DNA of 64,000 bases, from positions 248,001 through 312,000 of the forward strand of contig JADJET010000003.1 in NCBI GenBank assembly GCA_016708925.1, in the 5' to 3' direction. This DNA comes from Gammaproteobacteria bacterium. GTDB lineage: Bacteria; Pseudomonadota; Gammaproteobacteria; Pseudomonadales; Porticoccaceae. The translations under genes and the position numbers were made by a program. Shown here in pieces: positions 35,531 through 44,133 of the stretch (the first letter of the stretch is position 1; each line of letters begins with the position of its first letter). Under the pieces are notes generated by a model, which was not told the origin of the DNA, searched no databases, and was given only the letters and a program-made list of their open reading frames with translations.

Positions 35531-37138
35531 TTATTTCAGCGCGAAGCCTTCGTAGCCGTTCTTCGCGACCTCATTGCACTTCTCGACATAAGGCGGGAAA
35601 CCGCCAATGTACGGCATGAAAACCCGCTGCTTGCCGGGAATGTTGGCGCCGAGATACCAGGAACTGCATGAATTCACCAGCGTGCCTCCCGCCACTTCAT
35701 TGACGTGATCGACCCAGGCGTCCTCGGCTTCTTTCGTCGCGTCGATGGCGGACAGTTTGTGTTTGCCCATATAGGCAATGATGTCGCCAATGTATTCCAC
35801 GTGCTGCTCGATGGAGGTCACCATGTTGGTGAACACCGACGGGCTGCCCGGCCCGCTGATGGTGAACAGATTGGGGAATCCGGCGGAACACAGACCCAGA
35901 TAGGTACGCGGTCCGGCGGACCATTTGTCTTTCAGCGTTTTGCCGCCGATGCCGCGAATGTCGATCTTGTTGAGGGAGCCGGTCATGGCATCGAAGCCGG
36001 TGGCGAAAACCAGCGTATCGAACGCGTAGGCTTTGCCAGCAACGGTTAGACCTTCGGGGGTAATGGTGTCGATGGGTGTCGTGCTGATATCCACGAGCGT
36101 GACATTGTCGCGGTTGTAGGTCTCGAAATAATCGGTATCGGCGCACAGGCGCTTGCAGGCAAAGATCACTTTGGGGGTCAGCAGCGCCGCCGTTGCCGGA
36201 TTTTTCACTTTTTGGGCGATTTTTTCCCGGACAAAATCGGCGACCATATCGTTGGTGTGTTGGTTGACCAGCAAATCGGCAAAGCCGCCATAGAAATTCA
36301 AACCACCCATTTCCCAGCGTCTTTCCAGTTCGACTTTGATTTCTTCGGCCGACATATCCGTCGCTGCCTTTTCATTCGCCTTGGTGTCAAACGCTACGAA
36401 TTGCTGTTTTGCGGTCTTTCGCAAGGCGGCGTAATTCTGCTTTACGTTTTTCACATATTCGGGATCGAGAGGCGCATTGCGCGCCGGTACCGAAAACGTC
36501 GGCGTGCGCTGAAACACGGTCAAGTGCGCCGCCTGTCTGGCGATTTCGGGAATCGCCTGAATCGCCGACGAGCCGGTGCCGATGATGCCCACCCGCTTGC
36601 CGGTGAAGTCGACGCCGTCGTGAGGCCATTCACCGGTGTGGTACGTCGGTCCCTTGAAGGAGTCGATGCCTTTGATGTCGGGCTTGTTGGCCGCCGACAG
36701 GCAGCCCGTCGCCATGATGCAGAATCGGGCGCTGAAGCGATCGTCGCCGTCGGTGGTCACCTGCCAGCGGCTGCCGGCTTGATCGAACACGGCCGATACC
36801 ACCCGCGTGTTGAACTGGATGTCGCGGGCCAGATCGAAACGCTCCACCACATGGTTGATGTAGGCAAGCAGTTCGGCCTGGGGCGCGTAGCGTTCGGACC
36901 ACTGCCATTCCTGTTGCAACTCCTCCGAAAACTGGTAGGAGTACTGCATGCTTTCGATGTCCACCCGGGCGCCGGGATAGCGGTTCCAGAACCAGGTGCC
37001 GCCAGCGCCGCTGCCGGCCTCGATCACCCGCGCCGAAAAACCCAGTTGCCGCAGCCGGTGCAGCATGTAGAGACCGGCAAAGCCGGCGCCGACAACGACG
37101 GCATCGAGTGTCTGGGTGGGGGTGCATTGGTCGGACAT
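35531..37138 (-). CDS. Baeyer-Villiger-type flavin monooxygenase
   Basis: A 535-residue enzyme with two Rossmann motifs, VVGAGFAGLYML near residue 15 (FAD) and IIGTGSSAIQAI near 185 (NADPH), and between them the Baeyer-Villiger fingerprint FKGPTYHTGEWPHD (FxGxxxHxxxWP). The N-terminal GAGGTWFWNRYPGARVDIES and central FATGFDAMTGSL are typical of cyclohexanone and phenylacetone monooxygenases. It should insert oxygen next to a ketone, giving an ester or lactone, in the cytosol. With esterases and hydrolases nearby, lactone opening is a plausible next step. The true ketone is unknown. Confidence 0.92.
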   Translation of the reverse strand: MSDQCTPTQTLDAVVVGAGFAGLYMLHRLRQLGFSARVIEAGSGAGGTWFWNRYPGARVDIESMQYSYQFSEELQQEWQWSERYAPQAELLAYINHVVERFDLARDIQFNTRVVSAVFDQAGSRWQVTTDGDDRFSARFCIMATGCLSAANKPDIKGIDSFKGPTYHTGEWPHDGVDFTGKRVGIIGTGSSAIQAIPEIARQAAHLTVFQRTPTFSVPARNAPLDPEYVKNVKQNYAALRKTAKQQFVAFDTKANEKAATDMSAEEIKVELERRWEMGGLNFYGGFADLLVNQHTNDMVADFVREKIAQKVKNPATAALLTPKVIFACKRLCADTDYFETYNRDNVTLVDISTTPIDTITPEGLTVAGKAYAFDTLVFATGFDAMTGSLNKIDIRGIGGKTLKDKWSAGPRTYLGLCSAGFPNLFTISGPGSPSVFTNMVTSIEQHVEYIGDIIAYMGKHKLSAIDATKEAEDAWVDHVNEVAGGTLVNSCSSWYLGANIPGKQRVFMPYIGGFPPYVEKCNEVAKNGYEGFALK

Positions 37139-37217
37139 GGCGGATCTCCACAGATGATATCGGGCGTGCTGCCCGGTCTTGCGCGCAAAGGAAAGAGGAA
37201 AAGCGGGCGCGCCGGAA

Positions 37218-37544
37218 TTATGCCGCTTTTGCTACCCGGCAGTAGCCGCCGGGCCGGTGCGCCAGAGCCAATTCCGGATAGCGCGAGCTCAGCAGTTTCC
37301 ACAAAGTGCCCGGCCAAACTTCGCGGCCCCGGTTGTCTTCCAGTCGGCTGCCGAGCACGCCCGGAATCAGGATCAACGGCGGTTGTTCCGGATTGTCCCG
37401 TGCGGTTCGGTAAAGGCGTTCCAGATCAGAGGCAGTGGGAGATGCGCAGGCTGCCAGTACCAGCGCCAGTGCCAGCAAGGACGCTTTCCTGCATACCTTG
37501 ACGGCGCTGTTCAGTCTCGAACGAGCGTCGCCAGAGTCAGACAA
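37218..37544 (-). pseudogene. N-terminal stub of a lipoprotein lecithin:cholesterol acyltransferase-like hydrolase
   Basis: A 108-codon frame with a lipoprotein signal (LLALALVLAAC, Cys33) followed by PPLILIPGVLGSRLEDNRGR and EVWPGTLWKLLSSRYPEL, which is the start of LCAT/PDAT-type alpha/beta hydrolases (family pattern IPG.LGS.L......EVWPG). These proteins are about 400 residues or more and carry the catalytic serine later; here the homology stops near residue 93 and a stop follows. The rest appears deleted at the boundary with the monooxygenase gene. Confidence 0.7.
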
Positions 37545-37663
37545 CGGGTTTTCTCATGGGCGCCAGCAATCTATATCAATATGTTACTGGAGGGTTTCTG
37601 AAAGGCCCCACTTCCCGGCCAACAATAAGGCAGGTGGTGGGCCATCTGCCCGGCGGTCTGGTG

Positions 37664-37858
37664 TTAAAACGCTTTCGCCAGCCCGGCGTCCTTGAGGATG
37701 CCGTTTGCCGTGTGGCGCGACTTGATCTTGACGGGGACGGTGAAAGGGTTGGGGGCGTGCGGACTGCGCCACACTTCGTGGTCGCCGCGCCCTAGTCGGA
37801 GGCGCTCGCAGCCATTTTCCTTCAGGAGCTCGCGAACCGGTTTTCCGTAGTCATTCAC
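37664..37858 (-). CDS. HicA-family toxin
   Basis: 64 residues: MNDYGKPVRELLKENGCERL, then GRGDHEVWRSP with the HicA active-site histidine (His27) and VPVKIKSRHTANGILKDAGL, the usual C-terminal end. HicA toxins are small mRNA interferases with a double-stranded RNA-binding fold. The ATG overlaps the antitoxin stop by four bases (ATGA), so the pair is translationally coupled. The order antitoxin-then-toxin is the reverse of the E. coli hicAB operon but common for this antitoxin type. Confidence 0.82.
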   Translation of the reverse strand: MNDYGKPVRELLKENGCERLRLGRGDHEVWRSPHAPNPFTVPVKIKSRHTANGILKDAGLAKAF

Positions 37859-38199
37859 GCCGCCGACAGGCGAACGCGGGTACTGGCGTGTGCGATCAGT
37901 TCGACGGGCACGTCGTAATCACCATCACCGAGCCCCCCACCCGCCTCCAGCAGGTCGAGGATTGCTCCCGGGAGTTGATCGGCGAGGGCATCCAGGGAAT
38001 CAGCTTCCAGATTCAGGCCGGGCACGTCACTGGATTCGACAAACCAGACCCCCGCCTCTTGGTCGCGCGCGGCCTTCACAACAATAACGTTTCCGTTTAT
38101 ATTCCTACCCCCGCCAGCATCATGGCGTTTCAGACGATCCCAGTGTATTCCGGTTTGCTCGGCCATTGCCACCATGCCGGTTGACACGCCGACCGCCAT
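37855..38199 (-). CDS. HicB-like/DUF1902 antitoxin
   Basis: The core NVIVVKAARDQEAGVWFVES, then SDVPGLNLEADSLDALADQL and DYDVPVELIAHASTRVRLSA matches DUF1902 HicB-type antitoxins, which are about 75 residues. The open frame is longer (114 residues); the conserved part begins at NGNVIVV, where no ATG, GTG or TTG is found, so either the gene starts at 38199, at the inner ATG giving MAEQTG, or at a rare codon such as ATA after the GGGGGTAGGA ribosome-like site. It should bind HicA and repress the operon. Confidence 0.75.
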   Translation of the reverse strand: MAVGVSTGMVAMAEQTGIHWDRLKRHDAGGGRNINGNVIVVKAARDQEAGVWFVESSDVPGLNLEADSLDALADQLPGAILDLLEAGGGLGDGDYDVPVELIAHASTRVRLSAA

Positions 38200-38337
38200 G
38201 GCGACGGGAGCTCACGGTGGGGATCGGCGATCAGATCAAGCGGCAAAACCGCAAGAGCACCGGCGAATGCTTTCTTCGCGGCCCCAAGTCATGATGCATG
38301 GACCTCGTCAACAGCACTCACCGCCCGCTGGTCGTGC

Positions 38338-39330
38338 TCAGTCCGGCTGTCGCAACGGCCCGCTCTCGGTATACAGGACGCCGCTCGGATTAAAGGCGAA
38401 GAACGCGAATGCAAAGGTCACCACATGGGGTACGTCGGCCCCACCGCGGGTCACCTGCACGGATCCGACGTCGCGGCCTTCATCGATACGGGCTGCATCG
38501 AGCGCCGAGCGCTGACCCGCGCGCCAACGCAGTTCAACGCCTTCCTGCACGAGCTTGCCGGCCTTGCTGATCAGCGGCAGGGTCCAGGCATGATCGCCCA
38601 CCGCAACCACCCGCATCATGGGCTCGACGCCCGCCGGCAGCCGCCCGCCGTAGAGAAAGGGCACCGCCGAGCGGTCATAGCCCGCATAGGGGCTGGCGCC
38701 GTAATCGCGGGCGTTGGGATCGGTCGGGATCAGCACCTTGCCGCCCGGCGCCCGGGCGCGGAATTCGGCCAGGGATTCGAGCCGGGAGGGAACGACCCGC
38801 AGGCGTTTCCCGGCCAGGGCGCCGACGATGGCCTCGCCGCCGTACTGTTGCCACCAGCTCTGGGTCTGGCGGTCGTACATCACCAAATCGGAATGCCGCA
38901 GGTTGCCCGTGGTGCCAAAATCCAGAAGCCGACCCTCCAGCCGACGCTCGAACACCACCGAGGTGTTGCACAGCGGACAGTAAGTGATGGCCACGGGCAC
39001 GCCCCCGACCTCGTCGTTGACGATCTCGTGCCAGATCAGCACCCGCAGGGGATAGGCGCGGGCCTCGGAGTTGATGACAAGACCGACGACCGGCTCCTTG
39101 TCGTCCGCCGCGGTGTAGTCGGCGAGTGGCACCAGGCGAGGCGCATCGATGGCGGGAATGCCGTCCTTTCCGGGACCACCGGAGCGGATTTCACCGAAAT
39201 CCACCGTCGCCTTGGAGAAATCGGTGGCGGGCCAGCTGGCCCGCCATTGGGCGGGGGGATCAGTGGCGTACGCGGTCATGGTGAATGGCGACAGCAACAG
39301 AGACAACAACAGGCTGATACGAAGATTCAT
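38338..39330 (-). CDS. DUF3179-domain exported protein
   Basis: A 330-residue protein with signal peptide (MNLRISLLLSLLLSPFTMTA, cleavage near AYA-TDPP). The DUF3179 core is clear: WHEIVNDEVGGVPVAITYCP then LCNTSVVFERRL, RHSDLVMYDRQTQSWWQQYG and GEAIVGALAGKRL. The family has a conserved CPLC motif (present) and unknown function; the thioredoxin-like CxxC suggests redox or metal binding in the periplasm. It follows the pst genes by 118 bases on the same strand, so it might be transcribed with them. Confidence 0.85.
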   Translation of the reverse strand: MNLRISLLLSLLLSPFTMTAYATDPPAQWRASWPATDFSKATVDFGEIRSGGPGKDGIPAIDAPRLVPLADYTAADDKEPVVGLVINSEARAYPLRVLIWHEIVNDEVGGVPVAITYCPLCNTSVVFERRLEGRLLDFGTTGNLRHSDLVMYDRQTQSWWQQYGGEAIVGALAGKRLRVVPSRLESLAEFRARAPGGKVLIPTDPNARDYGASPYAGYDRSAVPFLYGGRLPAGVEPMMRVVAVGDHAWTLPLISKAGKLVQEGVELRWRAGQRSALDAARIDEGRDVGSVQVTRGGADVPHVVTFAFAFFAFNPSGVLYTESGPLRQPD

Positions 39331-39448
39331 GATTCAGGCCTCGTCGGGTGGGTACAACATAAGTGAACAAGCTCATCCAGGATTGCTCCGTGGCGGAGCG
39401 CCTCTTTTTCCTTTGCATGCGGGAACTCCTCATGAACACAGAGATGTC

Positions 39449-40261
39449 TCAGCCGGCGCGCCCGGCCACGTAATCGGCTGTCACCGGATGGCGCGGCGCG
39501 GCGAACAGCGCGCCGGTGGGGCCGTGCTCGACCAGCGTGCCGGCGCCGTCTTGCAGCCAGAACACGGCGGTGTGGTCCGACACGCGCCGCGCCTGCGCCA
39601 GGTTGTGGGTCACGATCAGCACCGTATAGCGGCCGTGCCAGCCATGGATCAGGTCCTCGATGGCGGCGGTGGCGTGCGGGTCCAGGCCGCTGCACGGCTC
39701 ATCCATCAGCAGCACCTGCGGCTCCAGCGCGATGGCGCGAGCGATGCACAGGCGCTGGCGCTGACCACCCGACAGCGCCAGCGCCGGGTCGTCGAGGCGG
39801 TCGATGACTTCCCGCCACAACCCGACGTCGCGCAGGGCCTGCTCCAGGCGCCCGGCCCGTTCGCTGGCGCTGCGAATGCCGTACTCGCGCAGCGGCAGAT
39901 CGAGGTTGCGGCGAATCGACAGCGGAAACGGGTTGGCCCGCTGAAAGATCATGCCCACCCGCCGGCGCAGTGCCAGCAGGTTGCTGCCGTCGGTCAGGAC
40001 ATCCTCGCCGAACAGGCTCAGCGTGCCGCTGACCTCACAGCCGGCGATCAGGTCGGTCATGCGGTTGATGCAGTTCAGAAACGAGGTCTTGCCGCAGCCG
40101 GACGGGCCGATCAGGGCCGTTACCGAACCGTCCGCTACCGTCAGGTTCACCCCGCGCAGGGCTGCGCGCCCCCGGTAGCGGACGGTCAGGTCCAGGGCCT
40201 GCAACGCGGTTTGCGGGACCGGTTCGGCGCAAGTCGTGGTGGGCAGGGAATGAATGCTCAT
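39449..40261 (-). CDS. pstB: Phosphate-type ABC transporter ATP-binding protein PstB
   Basis: 270 residues. Walker A GPSGCGKTSFLNCINRMTD, Q-loop region RRVGMIFQRANPFPLSIRRN, signature LSGGQRQRLCIARAIALEPQ, Walker B VLLMDEPCSGLDPHATAAIE and the switch His in VTHNLAQA. INRM after Walker A and the FQ.PNPFP-like loop are hallmarks of PstB, here with FQRANPFP. It powers the permease formed by the two preceding genes. Last gene of the pstS-C-A-B run; no phoU follows, which is unusual for a housekeeping Pst system. Confidence 0.92.
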   Translation of the reverse strand: MSIHSLPTTTCAEPVPQTALQALDLTVRYRGRAALRGVNLTVADGSVTALIGPSGCGKTSFLNCINRMTDLIAGCEVSGTLSLFGEDVLTDGSNLLALRRRVGMIFQRANPFPLSIRRNLDLPLREYGIRSASERAGRLEQALRDVGLWREVIDRLDDPALALSGGQRQRLCIARAIALEPQVLLMDEPCSGLDPHATAAIEDLIHGWHGRYTVLIVTHNLAQARRVSDHTAVFWLQDGAGTLVEHGPTGALFAAPRHPVTADYVAGRAG

Positions 40262-40267
40262 GGACGC

Positions 40268-41092
40268 TCAGCTCATGCTGCGCTGCCAGCCTCGGGCCAG
40301 CGCGTGGGTGGCAAGGTTGATGCACAGGATCAGCGCGACCAGCACCAGTGCCGAGGCGTAGCCATTGCGCTCGCCACCGGGCACGTTCATGGCCAGGTCG
40401 TAGATGTGGACCGACAGCGCCCGCGCCGAATCGAACACCGAGCCCGGATAGCGGTCCACGTAGCCGCTGGTGAAGATCAGCGCGGCGGTTTCAGCCAGCG
40501 CGCGGCCGATACCCAGCAGCGTGCCGGCCAGCAGTGCCGGCAGCGCCGCCGGCAACAGCAGCCGGCTGAGCGTGGTCCATTGCGTCAGGCCGCAGGCGGC
40601 GGCGCCCTGGCGCAGTTCGGCGGGCACCGCTTGCAGGCCGGCGCCGGTGACGCGCACCAGGATCGGCAGCGCCATGCACGCCAGGGTCAGGCCGCCGGAC
40701 AGAATCGAGAACCCCAGCCCGAGGGTGACGGCAAAGAACGCATTGCCGAACAGACCGAACACGATCGACGGCACGCCGGCCAGCACATCCAGGGCGTGAT
40801 TGACATGGCCTTGCAGGCGCGGCTGGCGGTGGCCGAATTCGGCCAGCCAGACCGCGGTGGCCAAGCCCAGCGGCAGGGCGGTGCCGATCGCGATGGCCAG
40901 TATCCACACGGTCGCCAGGAGGATCGACGCAATGCCCCCGGCACGACCGGCGTCCGCCGGCGCACTGACCAGGAACTGCCACGACAGCCCCGGCAAGCCG
41001 CGCCACAGCACATCGCCGATCAGCCACGCGAAGGCGGCCAGCACCATGCCGGCGGCGCCCCAGGCAGCCACGGCCGACAGGCGATCACGCAT
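40268..41092 (-). CDS. pstA: Pst-type ABC transporter permease PstA
   Basis: A 274-residue membrane protein with six predicted spans (e.g. GMVLAAFAWLIGDVLW; SILLATVWILAIAIGTALPL). The permease loop motif for contact with PstB is LSRLLLPAALPALLAGTLLG-like, and the PstA-type GVPSIVFGLFGNAFF and GRALAETAALIFTSGY are present. The ATG at 41092 overlaps the pstC stop by eight bases; an ATG four codons upstream is possible. Forms the channel with PstC. Confidence 0.88.
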   Translation of the reverse strand: MRDRLSAVAAWGAAGMVLAAFAWLIGDVLWRGLPGLSWQFLVSAPADAGRAGGIASILLATVWILAIAIGTALPLGLATAVWLAEFGHRQPRLQGHVNHALDVLAGVPSIVFGLFGNAFFAVTLGLGFSILSGGLTLACMALPILVRVTGAGLQAVPAELRQGAAACGLTQWTTLSRLLLPAALPALLAGTLLGIGRALAETAALIFTSGYVDRYPGSVFDSARALSVHIYDLAMNVPGGERNGYASALVLVALILCINLATHALARGWQRSMS

Positions 41093-41963
41093 GGCGCCAG
41101 GCACAGCCCAGACCGCGCGCCAGGCGCACCAGCGCCAATACCAGCGCCGTCAACAGCAGCCCGCCGACGAACAGCGCCGCGCGGTGCCGGTCCATGGCAT
41201 AGGCCAGTTCCAGCGCGATATTGGCGGTCAGGGTGCGCGCCGGTGCGAACAGACTGTCCGGCATGCGCGCCACGTTGCCGGTCACCATCAGCATCGCCAT
41301 GGTTTCGCCCAGCGCCCGCGTGGTGGACAGCAGCAGGGCACCGCACAGTCCAGCGCGGGCCGCCGGCAGCAGCACGCCCCACAGTGACCCGGCGCAGGAA
41401 AAGCCAAGCGCCGCCACGGTCAGGCGATGTTCCGCCGCTACCCCGGCGATGGCGGCGTGCGAAGCCAGCACCATGGTCGGCAGGATCATCAGCGCCAGCA
41501 CCAGAATGCCGGCCAGCAGGCTGGCGCCGGGCGGCTGCCAGGCTGCCAGCAGCGGCACCAGCGTGACCAGGCCCCACAGGCCGTAGACTACCGACGGCAC
41601 GCCGGCCAGCAGTTCCACCACGCCGCGCAGCAGGCGCGCCAGCGCCGGGGGCGCGTAGTCGGTCATGAAGATGGCCGTGAAAAGCCCCAGCGGCCCGGCC
41701 AGCAGCATGGCGCCCAGGGTTACGGCAACGCTGGCGACCAGCATCGGCAGCAGGTTGAACTGCGCGGGCTGCGCCAGCGGGTGCCAGCCGGCATCGGTCA
41801 CGAACCGCAGCGGGCCGACCGCCTGCAGCGCCGGCCAGGCCTGCCACAGCACGAACAGCGCGATACCGACCACCACCGTGCCGGACAGGCGCGCGGCCAG
41901 CCCGGTCACCGCGCGCAGCGCCGCGTCGCCATCCGGCGGGGATGAACGTCCCGGCGTCGACAT
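41085..41963 (-). CDS. pstC: Pst-type ABC transporter permease PstC
   Basis: 292 residues starting MSTPGRSSPPDGDAALRAVT, with about six membrane spans. GVPSVVYGLWGLVTLVPLLA and TTRALGETMAMLMVTGNVAR are the PstC counterparts of the motifs in pstA (GVPS.VYG and RALGETMA). The start lies 13 bases after the pstS stop. The open frame extends 30 codons upstream over pstS and is ignored. The N-terminal periplasmic insertion is short compared with E. coli PstC. Confidence 0.88.
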   Translation of the reverse strand: MSTPGRSSPPDGDAALRAVTGLAARLSGTVVVGIALFVLWQAWPALQAVGPLRFVTDAGWHPLAQPAQFNLLPMLVASVAVTLGAMLLAGPLGLFTAIFMTDYAPPALARLLRGVVELLAGVPSVVYGLWGLVTLVPLLAAWQPPGASLLAGILVLALMILPTMVLASHAAIAGVAAEHRLTVAALGFSCAGSLWGVLLPAARAGLCGALLLSTTRALGETMAMLMVTGNVARMPDSLFAPARTLTANIALELAYAMDRHRAALFVGGLLLTALVLALVRLARGLGCAWRHA

Positions 41964-41976
41964 GCGCGGTCTGGTT

Positions 41977-42819
41977 TCAGTCCAGCGGAACAAAGTACAG
42001 GCTCCGCACCCGGTCATGGACGGCGGCCGAGCGGGCGTAGGCGATGAAGTCACCCGCGAGGCCCTGCGGCTGCCCGCGGGTGACCAGGTTCAGCGGCCGC
42101 GACAGCGGAAAGCGGCCGTCCTTCACCGTCACGGTACTGGCCGGGATCCCGTCCAGCGGCAGCAGGCGGATGGCCACCTCGTGCGTGGCGGCGTACTCGG
42201 CGGCGCCCACCGAGACATAGCCGATGGCGCCCGGATTGCCGGCCACGGTCTTGATGCCCTGCTCGTTGTCGCCGATCACCACCGAGGCGTGGATCTGCGT
42301 GTTGGCCAGGCCGAAGTGCTGCAGGAACAGTTCCAGCGTGGAGCGTCCCTCGGCCTTGTTGACGACGGTGATCGGGCGCTTGGGGCCACCGACCGCCTGC
42401 CAGGTGGCGATCTGGCCGCGGTAGATGGCCCTGATCTGGTCCGCCGACAGCTCGGTCACCGGATTGCTGGCATGCACGATGATCGCGATGCCGTCGTGGG
42501 CGATGGCATGCGCCACCAGGTCGGATTCATCGGGCTTGAGCGCCCGCGACACCATGCCGATGTCGGCGACGCCGGAGCGCGCGTCGGTGATGCCGCGCGA
42601 CGAGCCGCCGGTCTGCACGTCGATGCGCACGCCGGGGTGATCGGCCTCGTAGCGTTTGGCGATTTCAAGTGCCAAGGGCGCCACGGTGCTCGATCCGGTC
42701 AGCATCAGCTTGCCGGTGGCCGCCTTGCCGCCATCGCCGCAGCCGGCGAGCAGCAGCGGCAGCAGCATGGCGATCACCGGCCGGGCGCGGCGACCGCCGC
42801 TCACAGCGTCAGAGCCCAT
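41977..42819 (-). CDS. pstS: Phosphate-type substrate-binding lipoprotein PstS
   Basis: 280 residues with a lipoprotein signal (VIAMLLPLLLAGC, Cys27), so it is likely tethered to a membrane facing the periplasm. The ligand-binding motifs are GSSTVAPLALEIAKRYE, TGGSSRGITDARSGVADIGM, the acidic SRALKPDE region and NKAEGRSTLELFLQHF. These are the phosphate-coordinating segments of PstS. Whether the ligand is phosphate or another tetrahedral oxyanion cannot be told by eye. ATG at 42819 overlaps the ccdA stop by 19 bases; later starts at 42804 (GTG) or 42768 (ATG) are possible. Confidence 0.87.
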   Translation of the reverse strand: MGSDAVSGGRRARPVIAMLLPLLLAGCGDGGKAATGKLMLTGSSTVAPLALEIAKRYEADHPGVRIDVQTGGSSRGITDARSGVADIGMVSRALKPDESDLVAHAIAHDGIAIIVHASNPVTELSADQIRAIYRGQIATWQAVGGPKRPITVVNKAEGRSTLELFLQHFGLANTQIHASVVIGDNEQGIKTVAGNPGAIGYVSVGAAEYAATHEVAIRLLPLDGIPASTVTVKDGRFPLSRPLNLVTRGQPQGLAGDFIAYARSAAVHDRVRSLYFVPLD

Positions 42820-43508
42820 TGCGGCACCCAGGCAACGCCGAGCGCCTCCAGGCGCTTGTCGAGGCCGCTGAGCACCAGCACGCCGAGCAGCGCCAGCAGG
42901 GCGCCGAGCACCTGCTTGCCACGCCCGGCGCCGGCCATCACCTGCGGTCGCCAGCGTTGCAATGCTCGCTGCGACAGCAGCCCGGCCGCCAGCAGCACCG
43001 CGCCGGTGCCAAGGCCATAGGCCAGCATGATCAGGAACGCCGTGCTCAGCTGCTGTCCCACCGACGCCAACGCAATGGCGGCACCCAGCGTGGGGCCGAC
43101 ACAGGGCAGCCAGATCAGCCCCAGCAGCGCGCCGACGCCGAACTGACCGAATGCCTGGCCATCGCCGAAAGCGCCGTTCAGACGCCCGGAAAGCGCCGAC
43201 AGCTGCTGGCTGACCCGCTCGCCGAGCGCCGGAAACAGCAACACGGCGGCTACCAGCAGCAGCATCACGCTCGCCAGGTAGCGGAACAGTTCCGGATCCA
43301 GGCCGGTGCTGACCAGCGCGAACGACAGCAATGTGCCGGCGACCGCAAACGACAGGCTCAGGCCCGCCGTCAGCAGCCAGGGCCCGCTGCGTCCACCGCT
43401 GGCGGCGCTCGACATGACCACCGGCACCAGCGGCCACACGCAGGGCGACAGCACGCCCAGTGCACCGGCGCCGGCCGCCAGCGGCAGGGCGGCGAGGCTG
43501 AGGCTCAT
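42801..43508 (-). CDS. ccdA: CcdA-family thiol-disulfide electron carrier
   Basis: A 235-residue membrane protein with six spans. The two redox cysteines are in SPCVWPLVPVVM (Cys23) and WLPCVGPTLGAAIALAS (Cys136), the CcdA/DsbD-beta pattern with proline-flanked cysteines. CcdA passes electrons from cytosolic thioredoxin to periplasmic thiol proteins. Its ATG overlaps the stop of the thioredoxin gene by four bases and its end overlaps pstS, so the redox genes and the transporter form one translationally coupled operon. Confidence 0.88.
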   Translation of the reverse strand: MSLSLAALPLAAGAGALGVLSPCVWPLVPVVMSSAASGGRSGPWLLTAGLSLSFAVAGTLLSFALVSTGLDPELFRYLASVMLLLVAAVLLFPALGERVSQQLSALSGRLNGAFGDGQAFGQFGVGALLGLIWLPCVGPTLGAAIALASVGQQLSTAFLIMLAYGLGTGAVLLAAGLLSQRALQRWRPQVMAGAGRGKQVLGALLALLGVLVLSGLDKRLEALGVAWVPQWALTL

Positions 43509-43972
43509 TGGCTACCGGCTGCTTGACGCAGCGCCGCGGCAATCACGTCCTCGCGTGTTTCCGCCACGGCGAACCAGCGCTGTTCGCTGCCCTTGTAGAC
43601 CAGCAGGGTCGACTGGCGCGGCGCCTTGAAGTGCTTGACCCAGTCCTTTTGCGTATCGAAATCGACGGTCAGCACGTGCAGGCCAAGTTCCGGGTGCTGC
43701 TGCCGGAAGGCGTCGATCACGGCTTTTTGCGCCTTGCAGGTGGGGCACCAGGTGGCGGCCACGTCGACCAGGATCAGCGCGTTGTCCGCCTGCAGGGCCG
43801 CGAAGCGGGCCGCCGTGAACGGCTCCGCCGCGGCCTGCTGCGTGCCGGCTGCGGCGGGCGCGGTAGTGGCTTCGGCCGGACTCGCCAGTGCCGGGCCGGA
43901 CAGGCCAAGGGCCAGGATCGCGGCCAGCGCCAGCGAAGCGGTTTGAAAGCGTTCAGTGCTGCGAATCGGCAT
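43505..43972 (-). CDS. Exported thioredoxin-fold protein (CPTC active site)
   Basis: 155 residues with a signal peptide (MPIRSTERFQTASLALAAIL, cleavage likely after ALA30). The active site is WCPTC (Cys76, Cys79) in ILVDVAATWCPTCKAQKAVI, and the cis-proline region is KAPRQSTLLVYKG with Gln-Ser replacing the usual Thr-Pro pattern. It is probably periplasmic and kept reduced by CcdA, which overlaps it. A GAGGA ribosome site precedes the ATG. 161 bases separate it from the DUF547 gene. Confidence 0.87.
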   Translation of the reverse strand: MPIRSTERFQTASLALAAILALGLSGPALASPAEATTAPAAAGTQQAAAEPFTAARFAALQADNALILVDVAATWCPTCKAQKAVIDAFRQQHPELGLHVLTVDFDTQKDWVKHFKAPRQSTLLVYKGSEQRWFAVAETREDVIAAALRQAAGSQ

Positions 43973-44133
43973 GTTCGAGTCCTCGTGTTGGTTGCGGGCA
44001 AACCCCATCCAGGAATGTATCCAGGGATGTGCCCGGTGTTGCCGCGGCCGACGACCGTGGCGGGAGCGAAACCGTCGCCAAGGCGCCGGCTCCCCGGCGG
44101 GCTGTCCGTGCCCGCCGTGTTCGAAACACCCTG

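Noticed and set aside
39385..39410. Hairpin GCTCCG-TGG-CGGAGC followed by CTCTTTTT on the plus strand
   Set aside because: It looks like a terminator, but both flanking genes are on the minus strand and no plus-strand gene ends there; likely chance.
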